Below are positions 24,661 through 34,313 of a DNA stretch of 64,000 bases, one piece after another. The stretch comes from Rhodoblastus sp963736175. GTDB taxonomy: Bacteria > Pseudomonadota > Alphaproteobacteria > Rhizobiales > Beijerinckiaceae. The translations under genes and the position numbers were made by a program. The notes under the pieces were generated by a model. That model saw nothing but the letters and a program-made list of their open reading frames with translations, did no database searches and was not told the origin of the DNA. Each line of letters opens with the position of its first letter. The first letter of the stretch is position 1. Location of the stretch: positions 1-64,000 of the forward strand of contig CAVTNU010000004.1 in the NCBI GenBank assembly GCA_963736175.1, in the 5' to 3' direction.

Positions 24661-26763
24661 TCACCCGCCGACCAGCGCGAACCAATCGTCTTCCGAAATC
24701 GTCTCGACCCCCAATTCGCGCGCCTTGTCGAGCTTTGAGCCGGCGCCGGGGCCGGCCACCAGAAGATCGGTCTTCTTCGAAATGGAGCCGGAGACTTTCG
24801 CGCCCAGCCGCTCGGCCATCGCCTTGGCCTCGTCGCGCGTCATGCGCTCCAGCGCGCCGGTGAAGACCACGATCTTGCCGGCCACCGGACTGTCGTTCCT
24901 GATCTCTTCCATCGGCTGCGGCGCTGCCTGCTCCAGCAGCCGGTCGAGCCCTTCTTCATTATGCGGCTCGAGAAAGAAATCGGCGACGCTTTGCGCCACC
25001 ACATCGCCGACGCCGTCGATGGCGTTGATCTCCTCGCGCGCCTCGCTGCCTTCAACCGCCTTGCGCGCCGTCTCGCGCAACGCCTGGAACGAGCCAAAGC
25101 GCCGGGCCAGACGCCGCGCGTTGGTTTCGCCGACATGGCGAATGCCGAGCGCGAAGATGAAACGATTGAGCGCCGGCGCGCGGCGCGCCTCGATGGCGTC
25201 GAACAGATTGCGCGTCGACAGCTTGCCGAACCCGTCGAAGTTTTCGATTTTCGTCAGGCTGGCGCGATCGCGCGCGGCCAGCGTGAAAATGTCGGCCGGC
25301 GTTTTGATCAGGCCCTTCTCATAAAAGAACTCGATCTGCTTGTCGCCGAGACCGTCGATGTCCATGGCGTTGCGCGAACAAAAATGCTTCAGCCGTTCGA
25401 CCGCCTGCGCCGGGCAGATCAGACCGCCGCTGCAACGCCAGACGGCGTCGGCTTCGCCGGTCTTTTCGTCGATCTCGCGCACCGCTTTCGAACCGCAGAC
25501 GGGACAGACGTGCGGGAACCGATAAGGCTTGGATTCGGCCGGACGCTTGTCGAGCACGACGCCGACGATCTGCGGAATGACGTCGCCGGCGCGCTGCACG
25601 ATGACGGTGTCGCCGACGCGCGCGTCCTTGCGGGCGATCTCGTCTTCGTTGTGCAAGGTGGCGTTGGCGACGACGACGCCGCCGACCGTGACCGGATCGA
25701 GCCGCGCCACCGGCGTCAACGCGCCGGTGCGGCCGACCTGAATTTCAATGGCGCGCAGAATCGTCGTCGCCTTTTCGGCCGGAAACTTGTGCGCCACGGC
25801 CCAGCGTGGCGAACGCGAGACGAAACCGAGCCTCGCCTGCAAGACTAGCTCGTCGACCTTGTAGACGACCCCGTCGATATCATAGCCCAATGCGGCGCGG
25901 CGCGCTTCGATCAGCCGGTAATGCGCCAGCATCTCTTGCGGGCCAGAACAGATCTTCGTCAGCGGATTGACCGGCAGGCCGAGCGAACGGAAATAGTTGA
26001 TCATCCCCATTTGCGTCGGCGCCGGCGGCGGGCCTGAAATTTCGCCCCAGGCGTAGGCGAAGAAGCGCAAGGGACGCCCCGCCGTAACCTGTGGATCGAG
26101 CTGGCGCAGGGAGCCCGCCGCCGCGTTGCGCGGATTGGCGAAAGCCGGTTTGTCCGCTTCCGCCTGACGGACGTTCAACGCGGCGAAATCCTTGTGGTCC
26201 ATGTAGACTTCGCCGCGCGCCTCGAACACGGCGGGCGACGAGCCGGCGAGCCGGTGCGGAATTTCGCCGATCGTTCGAACGTTGGCGGTGACGTCTTCAC
26301 CGGTGAAGCCGTCGCCGCGCGTCGCGGCCGACACGAGAACGCCGTCCTCGTAACGCAGGGAGCAGGACAATCCGTCGATTTTCGGCTCGGCGTTGAAAGT
26401 CAGCGGCGCTTCGTCGTCGAGGCCCAGAAAGCGGCGCACGCGCGCGACGAATTCCGCCACGTCTTCGTCGGCGAAGACATTGCCGAGCGAGAGCATCGGC
26501 ACGGCGTGGGTGATTTTGGCGAATTTTTCCGAAGGCGCCGCGCCAACCTTTTTCGTTTTCGAATCGACGGAGACCAGTTCGGGGAATTGCGCCTCCAGAG
26601 CCTCGTAGCGGCGACGCAAGGCGTCATAATCGGCGTCCGAGATCGTCGGCGCGTCGCTTTGATAATAGGCGTTGTCGTGCGCGGTGATTTCCGCGCCGAG
26701 CCGCGCGTGTTCCTCACGCGCCCGTTCGAGCGATTCCACAGAGTGTCGAGAAGGCGAAGTCAT
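24661..26763 (-). CDS. ligA: NAD-dependent DNA ligase
   Basis: LigA seals nicks in replication and repair using NAD. The 700-residue protein has the Ia domain (DNAYYQSDAPTISDADYDAL), the adenylation motif EPKIDGLSCSLRYEDG with the nucleophilic Lys near residue 126, and an OB fold (GDVIPQIVGVV). It also has a four-cysteine zinc finger (CPVCGSK and CSGGLICPAQ), helix-hairpin-helix repeats and a C-terminal BRCT domain from about residue 620. It is downstream of recN on the same strand with 69 bases between, the usual Rhizobiales order. Confidence 0.97.
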   Translation of the reverse strand: MTSPSRHSVESLERAREEHARLGAEITAHDNAYYQSDAPTISDADYDALRRRYEALEAQFPELVSVDSKTKKVGAAPSEKFAKITHAVPMLSLGNVFADEDVAEFVARVRRFLGLDDEAPLTFNAEPKIDGLSCSLRYEDGVLVSAATRGDGFTGEDVTANVRTIGEIPHRLAGSSPAVFEARGEVYMDHKDFAALNVRQAEADKPAFANPRNAAAGSLRQLDPQVTAGRPLRFFAYAWGEISGPPPAPTQMGMINYFRSLGLPVNPLTKICSGPQEMLAHYRLIEARRAALGYDIDGVVYKVDELVLQARLGFVSRSPRWAVAHKFPAEKATTILRAIEIQVGRTGALTPVARLDPVTVGGVVVANATLHNEDEIARKDARVGDTVIVQRAGDVIPQIVGVVLDKRPAESKPYRFPHVCPVCGSKAVREIDEKTGEADAVWRCSGGLICPAQAVERLKHFCSRNAMDIDGLGDKQIEFFYEKGLIKTPADIFTLAARDRASLTKIENFDGFGKLSTRNLFDAIEARRAPALNRFIFALGIRHVGETNARRLARRFGSFQALRETARKAVEGSEAREEINAIDGVGDVVAQSVADFFLEPHNEEGLDRLLEQAAPQPMEEIRNDSPVAGKIVVFTGALERMTRDEAKAMAERLGAKVSGSISKKTDLLVAGPGAGSKLDKARELGVETISEDDWFALVGG

Positions 26764-26832
26764 TCCGGGAAACTACCCAAAAAAAGCCGACGAAGAAATG
26801 GCGATCCGTTAAACACGCGCCCCGCAAGTTGC

Positions 26833-28503
26833 TCAGGCGCCGCTTTTCAACAGGCTCGCCGCCGCCGCGCGCGCTTCCTCGGTAATGGTGGCGCCCGCCA
26901 GCATGCGGGCGATTTCCTCGCGGCGGTGTTCGTCCTCGAGCGGATGGACGCGGGTCGCCACCCGCTTGCCCTTGTCGGTTTCATCCTTGGTGATGCGCAG
27001 ATGCCTGGCGGCCCGCGCGGCCACCTGCGGCGCGTGCGTGACCGACAGGACCTGCACCTTGCCGGCCAGCCGCGCCAGCCGCTGGCCGATGGCGTCTGCG
27101 ACGGCGCCGCCGACGCCGGTGTCGATTTCATCGAAGACGAGCGTCGGCGCCGAGCCGCGATCGGCCAGGGCGACTTTCAGCGCCAGCATAAATCGCGACA
27201 GCTCGCCTCCTGAAGCGACCTTCATCAAAGGCCCTGGCCGCGCGCCCGGATTGGTCCGCACCCAGAACTCCACACGATCGAGGCCGCTCTCGCTCGCCTG
27301 CTCGCGGTCGGAGACGATCTGCGTCGAAAAATGCGCCCGCTCCAGCTTCAGCGGCTTGAGTTCGGAATCGACCGCCTTGTCGAGGATCGCCGCGGCCTTG
27401 ACGCGTGCGACGCTCAAGGCTTGCGCCAGCGCGAAGTAATTGTCGATCGCCGCCTCGCTCGCCTTGCCGAGCGCCGCCAGCCGGGCTTCGCTCCGTTCGA
27501 GCGCGGCGAGATCAGCGGCGAATTTTTCGGCCAGGGCCGGCAGGTTCTCCACTGGCGTCTGATATTTGCGGCTCGCCCCACGCAAAGCGAACAGACGCTC
27601 TTCGACTTGTTCGAGCGCGCGCGGGTCGAATTGCGCGTCACGCAGCGATTGATCCAAGGCGCCCTGCGCCAGATCGAGCGCGTTCAGCGCGCCTTCGAGC
27701 GCCTTGACGGCGGGCTCGATCAGGCCGGGCGCCTGCGGCTGGCGCCGCTCCAGGCGGCGCAAGGCGCCTGACAGCGTGGCCAACGGCGAGCCGTCGCCAG
27801 CGACCGCCTCATAGGCGTCCTTGATGTCGGCGACGACTTTCTCGGCCTGCATCATCGCCGTGCGCTCCTCGGCCAAGCGCGCCTCTTCGCCTGGCTGCGG
27901 CGCGAGACGATCCAGCTCCTGATGCGCGTGATGTAAGTAGTCGGCGTCGGCGCGCGCCTTTTCGACACGCGCGCGTTCGGCTTCAAGCTCGGCTTTGGCG
28001 GCCCGCATCGCGGCATAGGCGGCGCGCGCCTCGCCGGCCGCCGGCTCCAACCCGCCATAGGCGTCGACCAGGGCGCGATGGGCGGCCGGGTCGATCAAAG
28101 CGCGATCGTCGTGCTGGCCGTGAATTTCGACGAGTTCGGCGGCGACGGCTTTCAGCGTCTGCACGCTGACCGGCTGATCGTTGATGAAGGCGCGCGTTCG
28201 CCCGTCGGCCATCTGCACCCGGCGCAGGATCAGGTCGCCATCGATGTCGACGCCTTGCGCCGCCGCCGCGCCCAGCGCGGGATGGCCGGCCGGCGGATCG
28301 AATACGGCGGTCACCTGCCCCTGCGGCTGGCCGGAGCGCACCAGAGCGCCGTCACCGCGTCCGCCCAACGCCAAAGCGAAAGCGTCCAGCAGAATGCTTT
28401 TGCCCGCGCCGGTTTCGCCGGTGAGTACGGTCAGCCCGGCGCGAAAATCGAGATCGAGCTTGTCGATCAGGACAATGTCACGGATCGCCAGCTGGACCAG
28501 CAT
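26833..28503 (-). CDS. recN: DNA repair protein RecN
   Basis: RecN is an SMC-like ATPase for double-strand break repair. The 556-residue protein has Walker A GETGAGKS near residue 30, a long coiled-coil middle rich in Ala, Glu and Arg, signature SGGELSRFMLALKVAL and Walker B TLVFDEIDTGVGG near residue 445. The start MLVQLAIRDIVLIDKLDLDF is the family N-terminus. The ATG lies inside the 3' end of bamD, a 37-base overlap, so translation is probably coupled. Confidence 0.96.
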   Translation of the reverse strand: MLVQLAIRDIVLIDKLDLDFRAGLTVLTGETGAGKSILLDAFALALGGRGDGALVRSGQPQGQVTAVFDPPAGHPALGAAAAQGVDIDGDLILRRVQMADGRTRAFINDQPVSVQTLKAVAAELVEIHGQHDDRALIDPAAHRALVDAYGGLEPAAGEARAAYAAMRAAKAELEAERARVEKARADADYLHHAHQELDRLAPQPGEEARLAEERTAMMQAEKVVADIKDAYEAVAGDGSPLATLSGALRRLERRQPQAPGLIEPAVKALEGALNALDLAQGALDQSLRDAQFDPRALEQVEERLFALRGASRKYQTPVENLPALAEKFAADLAALERSEARLAALGKASEAAIDNYFALAQALSVARVKAAAILDKAVDSELKPLKLERAHFSTQIVSDREQASESGLDRVEFWVRTNPGARPGPLMKVASGGELSRFMLALKVALADRGSAPTLVFDEIDTGVGGAVADAIGQRLARLAGKVQVLSVTHAPQVAARAARHLRITKDETDKGKRVATRVHPLEDEHRREEIARMLAGATITEEARAAAASLLKSGA

Positions 28504-29411
28504 CTACGCCCGCCCTTGGAATGGAATTCAACCAGTCCGACTTTACGGAATGTCTTGGATATCCAGGAATCCTGATGTTCCTGAGGCTCGAGGCCGCCGC
28601 CTTTCAGCTTCGCATAGGCGTCCTTGTACCACGGCGAATCGGGAAAATTGTGTCCCAGGACGGCTGCGGCCGTCTGCGCTTCGTTGACAATGCCCAGCGC
28701 CAGATAAGCTTCGGTCAGACGCTCCAACGCCTCCTCGGCGTGGCGCGTATTCTGATATTTGAACAGAACTTCGCGGAAGCGGTTGACCGCCGCCAGATAG
28801 TTCTTACGCTCCAGATAGAAGCGGCCGACCGACATTTCCTTGCCGGCGAGCTGGTCGCGCGTGATCTGCAGCTTGTACCGGGAATCGTCGACATATTCGG
28901 AATTGGGATATTTCTCGATCACTTCGTTGAAGTGCCGCATCGCCTTCTCGGCTCGCTCCTGATCGCGAGTCACGTCGGGGATCTGATTGTAATAGGACAT
29001 GCCGGCCATATAAGTGGCGTAGGCCGCATCGGGCGAGCCGGGATAAAGGCCGACATAACGATCCGCCGCAGCGATCGTTTCCGAGTAATCGCCATTCTTG
29101 TAATGGGCGAAGGTCGTCATCAGCAGACCCTTCTTCGCCCATTGCGAATAGGGATAAGCGCGCTCAAGGTCGGCGAACTTCTTGGCGGAACCCTCAAAGT
29201 CCTTTTTTTCCAGCTTTTCAAGACCCTGGTTGTACATGGTCTCGGCCGCCGTATCCGGCTCGTATTTCTTTTCGTATTTTTCGCCGCCGCCGAACGGGTT
29301 CAGCCCTTCGAACGTGGAGCAGCCGGAGAGAAGAACCGACATCGCCGCCGCAAAAACCACGACGGCGGCGCGCGACGCCAGACGAGTTCCAAACTTATGC
29401 GAAAATTTCAT
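28467..29411 (-). CDS. bamD: Outer membrane assembly lipoprotein BamD
   Basis: BamD is a core subunit of the Bam complex that inserts outer-membrane beta-barrels. The 314-residue protein has a lipoprotein signal with lipobox LLSGC (Cys31), then TPR repeats (AETMYNQGLEKLEKKDFEGS, YPYSQWAKKGLLMTTFAHYK and NSEYVDDSRYKLQITRDQLA). The last dozen residues (RRCWSSWRSVTLS) look unlike a BamD tail and come from the region overlapping recN in another frame, so the C-terminus may have drifted. It lies between lpxC and recN. Confidence 0.94.
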   Translation of the reverse strand: MKFSHKFGTRLASRAAVVVFAAAMSVLLSGCSTFEGLNPFGGGEKYEKKYEPDTAAETMYNQGLEKLEKKDFEGSAKKFADLERAYPYSQWAKKGLLMTTFAHYKNGDYSETIAAADRYVGLYPGSPDAAYATYMAGMSYYNQIPDVTRDQERAEKAMRHFNEVIEKYPNSEYVDDSRYKLQITRDQLAGKEMSVGRFYLERKNYLAAVNRFREVLFKYQNTRHAEEALERLTEAYLALGIVNEAQTAAAVLGHNFPDSPWYKDAYAKLKGGGLEPQEHQDSWISKTFRKVGLVEFHSKGGRRCWSSWRSVTLS

Positions 29412-29653
29412 GCAGCGACACTCGGCGAAAGCTTCATGTTCCGGGCTTGAACGCCCCGAACGGCGATTTGTTTAGCGTAGTTGCGAACGCAAAGCCACCG
29501 TCTTGCGCGCCGCCCTCTCCAAACCGCAAGATTGTGGCGTCCTTATGCCCAATTCGCCGGAAAGCGCGCCGACAGCCAAATCGCGCGCGGTCGCGGCGGA
29601 CGAGCTCCAACGACGCCGGCTCGAGCGTCAGACGGCCTTGCAAAAAGGCGCGA

Positions 29654-30601
29654 TCAGCTGCGCTCGGGCATAAAAGCGGGAGACAGTCCCAGCGCCAGTT
29701 CGGCGCGCGCGCCCTCGCGGCGCACAGGAGTAGAATCGATGATCTGGTAATTGCCGCGATCAGCGAACAGCGCGGCCAGAATGGCGACATTCATCTTGTG
29801 GCCGCCGCAATAGGAGCGATAGCAGCCAACCAAAGAGCCGCCCGCCAGACCCAGATCGCCAACGGCGTCGAGCATCTTGTGGCGCACGAACTCGTCCGAA
29901 TAGCGCAAACCTTCCGGGTTGAGGATGCGGTCGTCCTCAAGCGCCACCGAATTCTCCAGAGACGACCCGAGAGCGAAGCCGGCCTTCCAGAGACGCTCGA
30001 CGTCGCTCAAAAAACCGAAGGTGCGCGCGCGGGCGATTTCGCGGCGGAACACGCCCGGCTCCAGATCAACGATCTTGCGCTGGCGGCCGATGATCTTGGC
30101 GCCGAAGTCAATCTCGATATCGAGCCGAAACCCCTGATCGGCGGGCGTCAATTCACAGAAGGCGCGTCCGTTTTCGACCCGAACAGGCTTCAGAACCTTG
30201 ATATATCTGCGATAAGACGGAAGCGTAACGACGCCGGCGGTTTCGATCGCCTCGACAAAGGCGGCCGCCGAACCGTCCATGATCGGCACTTCCGGACCGT
30301 CGACCTCAATCAGGCAATTGTCGACGCCAAGACCGTGCATCGCGGCGACAAGGTGCTCGATGGTCGCGACCATCGATTGCGAGCCTTCGCCGATCACGGT
30401 GCAGAGTTCGGTCATGGTCACATGCGACCACTTCGCCTTGATCAGGCGTTCGCCGCCGTCAGACAGGCCGGTGCGCAAAAACACCAGACCGGTGTCGGCT
30501 TCGGCGGGATTGAGGACGAGTTGGACGGGAGCATTGGAATGGACGCCCAGGCCGGAAAGAATCGCCTGTTTGCGAAGCGTCGTCTGTTTCGAGGGCTTCA
30601 T
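29654..30601 (-). CDS. lpxC: UDP-3-O-acyl-N-acetylglucosamine deacetylase LpxC
   Basis: LpxC is the zinc deacetylase that commits precursors to lipid A. The 315-residue protein starts MKPSKQTTLRKQAILSGLGV and has the zinc motifs TIEHLVAAMHGLGVDN and RHKMLDAVGDLGLAG, the catalytic region GGHKMNVAILAALFAD and MDGSAAAFVEAI. The ATG at 30601 is chosen over an upstream one because it gives the family N-terminus. The position after ftsZ is conserved in Rhizobiales. Confidence 0.96.
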   Translation of the reverse strand: MKPSKQTTLRKQAILSGLGVHSNAPVQLVLNPAEADTGLVFLRTGLSDGGERLIKAKWSHVTMTELCTVIGEGSQSMVATIEHLVAAMHGLGVDNCLIEVDGPEVPIMDGSAAAFVEAIETAGVVTLPSYRRYIKVLKPVRVENGRAFCELTPADQGFRLDIEIDFGAKIIGRQRKIVDLEPGVFRREIARARTFGFLSDVERLWKAGFALGSSLENSVALEDDRILNPEGLRYSDEFVRHKMLDAVGDLGLAGGSLVGCYRSYCGGHKMNVAILAALFADRGNYQIIDSTPVRREGARAELALGLSPAFMPERS

Positions 30602-31066
30602 GTGCGTCCCATCGCTGTTGCGCCGCCGATTAATCGGAGCGCCACAAAAAATCAATCAAGCAGCCTCAGTTCCGCCAAGGTCGACAACGATCCTCAACCA
30701 AACTCGACGAGCGCGAAAACCGCCCCGGCCTGATCTCCCCGTCTGGCGTGAGAGGGAATCGCTCGCGCGTTCCGCCGTCGGCCTCTGAGAACGATGGTAA
30801 ATTTAGACTTTGCTCCCGCCCGCGCCAAATCACGCTTTTTTACGGCGGTGTTACAAAGTCCCCGGAAAAACCTGATCCAGGATTTTTTATCACATTTTCA
30901 AATGATTAGATAAACAGTCAACATTTGTGAATAGACGCCGGCCTGGACCGATCGAGAGCGCGTCCCGATCCATCCGGTTCGGCGAACGCGCTCCAGCCCT
31001 TTGTTTCAAATATTTTCTTTGCCGCAAACGCCCGAAGGTTTTGCGGCAAAGCGTCGCGATTGGACA
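30602..31066. other. 465-bp ftsZ-lpxC intergenic region
   Basis: No gene is supported here once ftsZ is ended at its conserved C-terminal peptide (31067). The part near 30830-30940 is AT-rich and is the likely site of the lpxC promoter (minus strand). A hairpin at 31017-31051 follows ftsZ. The out-of-frame extension of ftsZ crosses the region down to 30918 but encodes only low-complexity sequence. Confidence 0.6.
31017..31051 (-). terminator. 12-bp hairpin after ftsZ
   Basis: CTTTGCCGCAAA (31017-31028) and TTTGCGGCAAAG (31040-31051) are perfect complements around an 11-base loop, 15 bases beyond the ftsZ stop. In the ftsZ transcript the stem is followed by AAAAUAUUUG and not a U-run. It may slow polymerase or protect the 3' end and need not be a full intrinsic terminator. 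Confidence 0.5.
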
Positions 31067-32873
31067 TCAGCTCGATTGACGACGCAGAAACGCCGGAATT
31101 TCGAGATGGTCGTCGTCGGCGCGAGCCGGCGCGGGACGCCCATAGGCGTCGGGCTGACTCGGCGCGCGCATTTGCGGCGCCGGCGGGCGTTTGGCGTATT
31201 CCGCGTGCGTCGGCGAGGGCGCGCTCTGGCGCGGCTGATAGGCCGGCTGACGCTCTGGCGCGTCTTGCTGCGCCGGGTCGTCGGCGCGGCTGAGGCCGAA
31301 AGTCGCCAGACGCTCCAGCAAAGTACGGCGACGCGATTCGGGCGCCGGTTCGGCCGACGGCCCGCCAGCGCGGGCGCGGATCAAGTTCTGGCCGGGCACA
31401 GGCAATTCGTCGACCGAAGGCATGCGCGGCGCGCGGTAGGGCTGCTCCGGCGCGGCCGGAACGAAAGCGCCCGTCTGCGACGCTTCGACCTGGCGTGGAG
31501 CCGGGGCCGGTTCGACATAGACCGGCGGCTGAATTCTGCATGCGGCGAATCTGCACCTCGGGATGACGCGAGGAGACCGGCTGCGCGCTCTGTATCGCCG
31601 CCGCCGGCGCCGCAGCGCTCTGATCGAGCTGCGCATAGTCCTGCTGGCGGGCCGACGCAGCCTGCGGAATTGGCGCGCGAGCGGCGTAGGTCGGCTGAGC
31701 GGACGCATGATCCTGCGGCGCGTTGGCGTAGGGAGCCGGTTCGAACGATTGCGCCGTTTCCGACGGCACGGCCGCGTGAACAGCCGTCTCGATCGGCGCG
31801 CTCGGGCGAATCGCCGACGCGGCGTCCATCTGACGGGCGAGCGTCTGGGCGCGCAGGCGTTCGGCCACCTCGGCCAGACGGCTTTCGGACAGGTCGAGCG
31901 CGCCCGCAGCCTTGTCGATGCCGGTCGCTACGACCGACACGCGAACGATGCCGTCAAGACTCTCATCGAATGTGGCGCCCAAAATGATGTTGGCGTCCTC
32001 GTCGACCTCCTGGCGGATGCGGCTTGCCGCTTCGTCCACTTCGTAAAGCGTGAGATCGTTGCCGCCGGTGATGGAGATCAGCAAGCCGCGCGCGCCCTTC
32101 ATCGACACTTCGTCGAGCAACGGATTGGCGATCGCCGCCTCGGCGGCGAGAACGGCGCGTTTTTCGCCGGACGCCTCACCGGTGCCCATCATCGCCTTGC
32201 CCATATCACGCATGATCGCGCGCACGTCGGCGAAGTCGAGATTGATCAGGCCTTCCTTCACCATCAAATCGGTGATGCAGGCGACGCCCGAATAAAGCAC
32301 TTGATCGGCCATCGAAAAGGCGTCGGCGAACGTGGTCTTTTCGTTGGCGACGCGGAACAGGTTCTGATTGGGAATGACGATCAGAGTGTCGACCGCCTTG
32401 TGCAATTCAGATATCCCGCCGTCGGCGACGCGCATCCGGCGCACGCCTTCGAACTGGAACGGCTTGGTGACGACGCCGACGGTCAGGATGCCCATGTCGC
32501 GCGCCGCGCGGGCGATGACGGGCGCCGCGCCGGTGCCGGTGCCCCCGCCCATGCCCGCGGTGACGAACACCATATGGGCGCCGGCGAGATGATCACGGAT
32601 TTCCTCAATGGCTTCCTCGGCGGCGGCGCGGCCAATTTCGGGCTGCGAACCGGCGCCGAGACCTTCGGTGACTTGCAAACCCATCTGGATGATGCGTTCG
32701 GCGCGCGAACTGGTCAGCGCCTGCGCGTCGGTATTGGCGACAATAAAATCAACCCCGGCCAAACCAGAAGCGATCATGTTGTTCACTGCGTTGCCGCCGG
32801 CGCCGCCAACGCCGCACACCATGATTCTCGGCTTCAGTTCGCGCAGTTCGGGCGCTTTCAGGTTGATTGTCAT
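31067..32873 (-). CDS. ftsZ: Cell division protein FtsZ, frameshifted in the linker
   Basis: FtsZ is the tubulin-like GTPase that forms the division ring. The start MTINLKAPELRELKPRIMVC, the G-box GMGGGTGTGAAPVIA, the T7 region (NLDFADVRAIM) and the GTPase fold up to about residue 320 are intact. After HPEVQIRRMQN near 31531-31540 the frame is wrong: the native linker and the C-terminal peptide DDDHLEIPAFLRRQ lie in the +1 frame ending at 31067. The 1807 bases from start to that stop are one more than a multiple of three, fitting a single extra base. Uncorrected, translation would run to 30918 and lose the FtsA/ZipA-type docking peptide. Confidence 0.9.
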
Positions 32874-32987
32874 CACTTGACCTCTTCTATCTTGTCGAAC
32901 GCGTTTCACGCGGTCCCAATTACTCTTTAATCTTGCCCGTCGATCGTCTCGTCGGCGCGAACGCCGCTTTGTCCCTTCAAGTCCGTC

Positions 32988-34313
32988 CTAAAAACTCTCC
33001 CGCAACCATTGGCCGACCCGGGCGATATATCCGCCTGATTCTGCGTCGGCGCTGGCTCCTTTGCTTGGCTTGAAATGTTCAACGCCAGAGAACTGAGGAT
33101 AAACAAGCAAACCCACTGCGGCCGCAAAGCCCGGATTCTTGGCGGATTCCGGCAAACCCTGAACGCCCAGCGGGCGGCCAACGCGTAATTGGCCGCCAAG
33201 AATACGCCGCGCCGTGTCCGGCACGCCGGTGAGCTGGCTCGCTCCGCCTGTCAACACCACGTTACGCCCCGCCGATGCGCCCGAATTCTGCCCCAGACCG
33301 ACGCAATTCAGCCGATCGCGCACAAGCTCGAGAATCTCTTCGACGCGCGGGCGCACGATGCGCACCAGTTGAGACTTGCTAACTTGCGCGGGGCTGTCGC
33401 CCTCATCGCCGACATGGACGATGGAAATGCTTTCCCGATCGTCCGAGGCGGCGGCGATGCAGCTGCCGTACAACGTCTTGACGCGTTCGGCGTCGGTCAG
33501 CCGCATATTCAGGCCGCGCGCGATGTCCATCGTAACATGGTTGCCGCCGACGGCGATGGCGTCGGCGAAAATCAATAATCCGTCGCGGAAGACGCCCACC
33601 GAAACCGATCCGCCGCCCATATCGATGACGGTCGCGCCCAATTCGGCCTCGTCGTCGACCAGCACCGAAAGACCGGACGCGTAGGGAGCGGCGACGACCG
33701 CCTCGATCGACAGATGGCACCGCTCGACGGCGAGCAGAAGATTGCGCAAGGCCGCCCCGTCGGCGGAGACGACATGAAGGTCGGCGCTCAAGGTCTCGCC
33801 CATCATGCCCTTGGGATCGCGAACGCCAATGTTGTTATCGATATTGAAACAGGTCGGCAGCGAGTGCAGGACGAAACGACCCGGCTGCGCGGTGCGCGTC
33901 GCGGCGGCCTCCAGGACCCGGTGCAAATCGCCGGCGCCGACAACGGAGCCGACGATCGGCACTTGGGCGTTGAAGTAGGAAGATCCCAGACGTCCGCCGG
34001 AATTGGACAGAATGACGCTCTCGACCTGGACCTTGGCCATGCGTTCGGCCGCGTCAACGGCCAGACGCACAGCGGCTTCCGTTTCGTCCATATCGACGAC
34101 GACGCCGCCTTTCAGGCCGCGCGAGCGTTGATGGCCGATGCCCAGAATGCGGCAATTATGCGTGCGTCCGCGCAGCAGTTCGGACGGCTCGGCCGGCGAC
34201 AGACGCGCGATCAGGCAGACGACCTTGGAGGCGCCGACGTCCAGAACGCAAAGAATGGCGCTCTTGCGCGCCGACAAAGGCTTCAACCTGGGCAGATGAT
34301 AATTGCCGGTCAT
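32988..34313 (-). CDS. ftsA: Cell division protein FtsA
   Basis: FtsA is the actin-like protein that tethers FtsZ to the membrane. The 441-residue protein has the phosphate-1 motif LDVGASKVVCLIARL, the phosphate-2 region VIDMGGGSVSVGVF, the adenosine motif VVLTGGASQLTGV and a C-terminal amphipathic segment, GGYIARVGQWLRESF, for membrane binding. It overlaps the ftsQ stop by four bases (ATGA) and lies 114 bases before ftsZ. Confidence 0.96.
   Translation of the reverse strand: MTGNYHLPRLKPLSARKSAILCVLDVGASKVVCLIARLSPAEPSELLRGRTHNCRILGIGHQRSRGLKGGVVVDMDETEAAVRLAVDAAERMAKVQVESVILSNSGGRLGSSYFNAQVPIVGSVVGAGDLHRVLEAAATRTAQPGRFVLHSLPTCFNIDNNIGVRDPKGMMGETLSADLHVVSADGAALRNLLLAVERCHLSIEAVVAAPYASGLSVLVDDEAELGATVIDMGGGSVSVGVFRDGLLIFADAIAVGGNHVTMDIARGLNMRLTDAERVKTLYGSCIAAASDDRESISIVHVGDEGDSPAQVSKSQLVRIVRPRVEEILELVRDRLNCVGLGQNSGASAGRNVVLTGGASQLTGVPDTARRILGGQLRVGRPLGVQGLPESAKNPGFAAAVGLLVYPQFSGVEHFKPSKGASADAESGGYIARVGQWLRESF

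Noticed and set aside
30918..31530. Read-through extension of ftsZ to 30918
   Set aside because: The sequence is low-complexity Arg/Ala, and the conserved FtsZ C-terminal peptide lies in the other frame ending at 31067.
31001..31987. Long plus-strand open frame of 328 codons opposite ftsZ
   Set aside because: It is a high-GC antisense shadow of the FtsZ linker with no domain or start signal.
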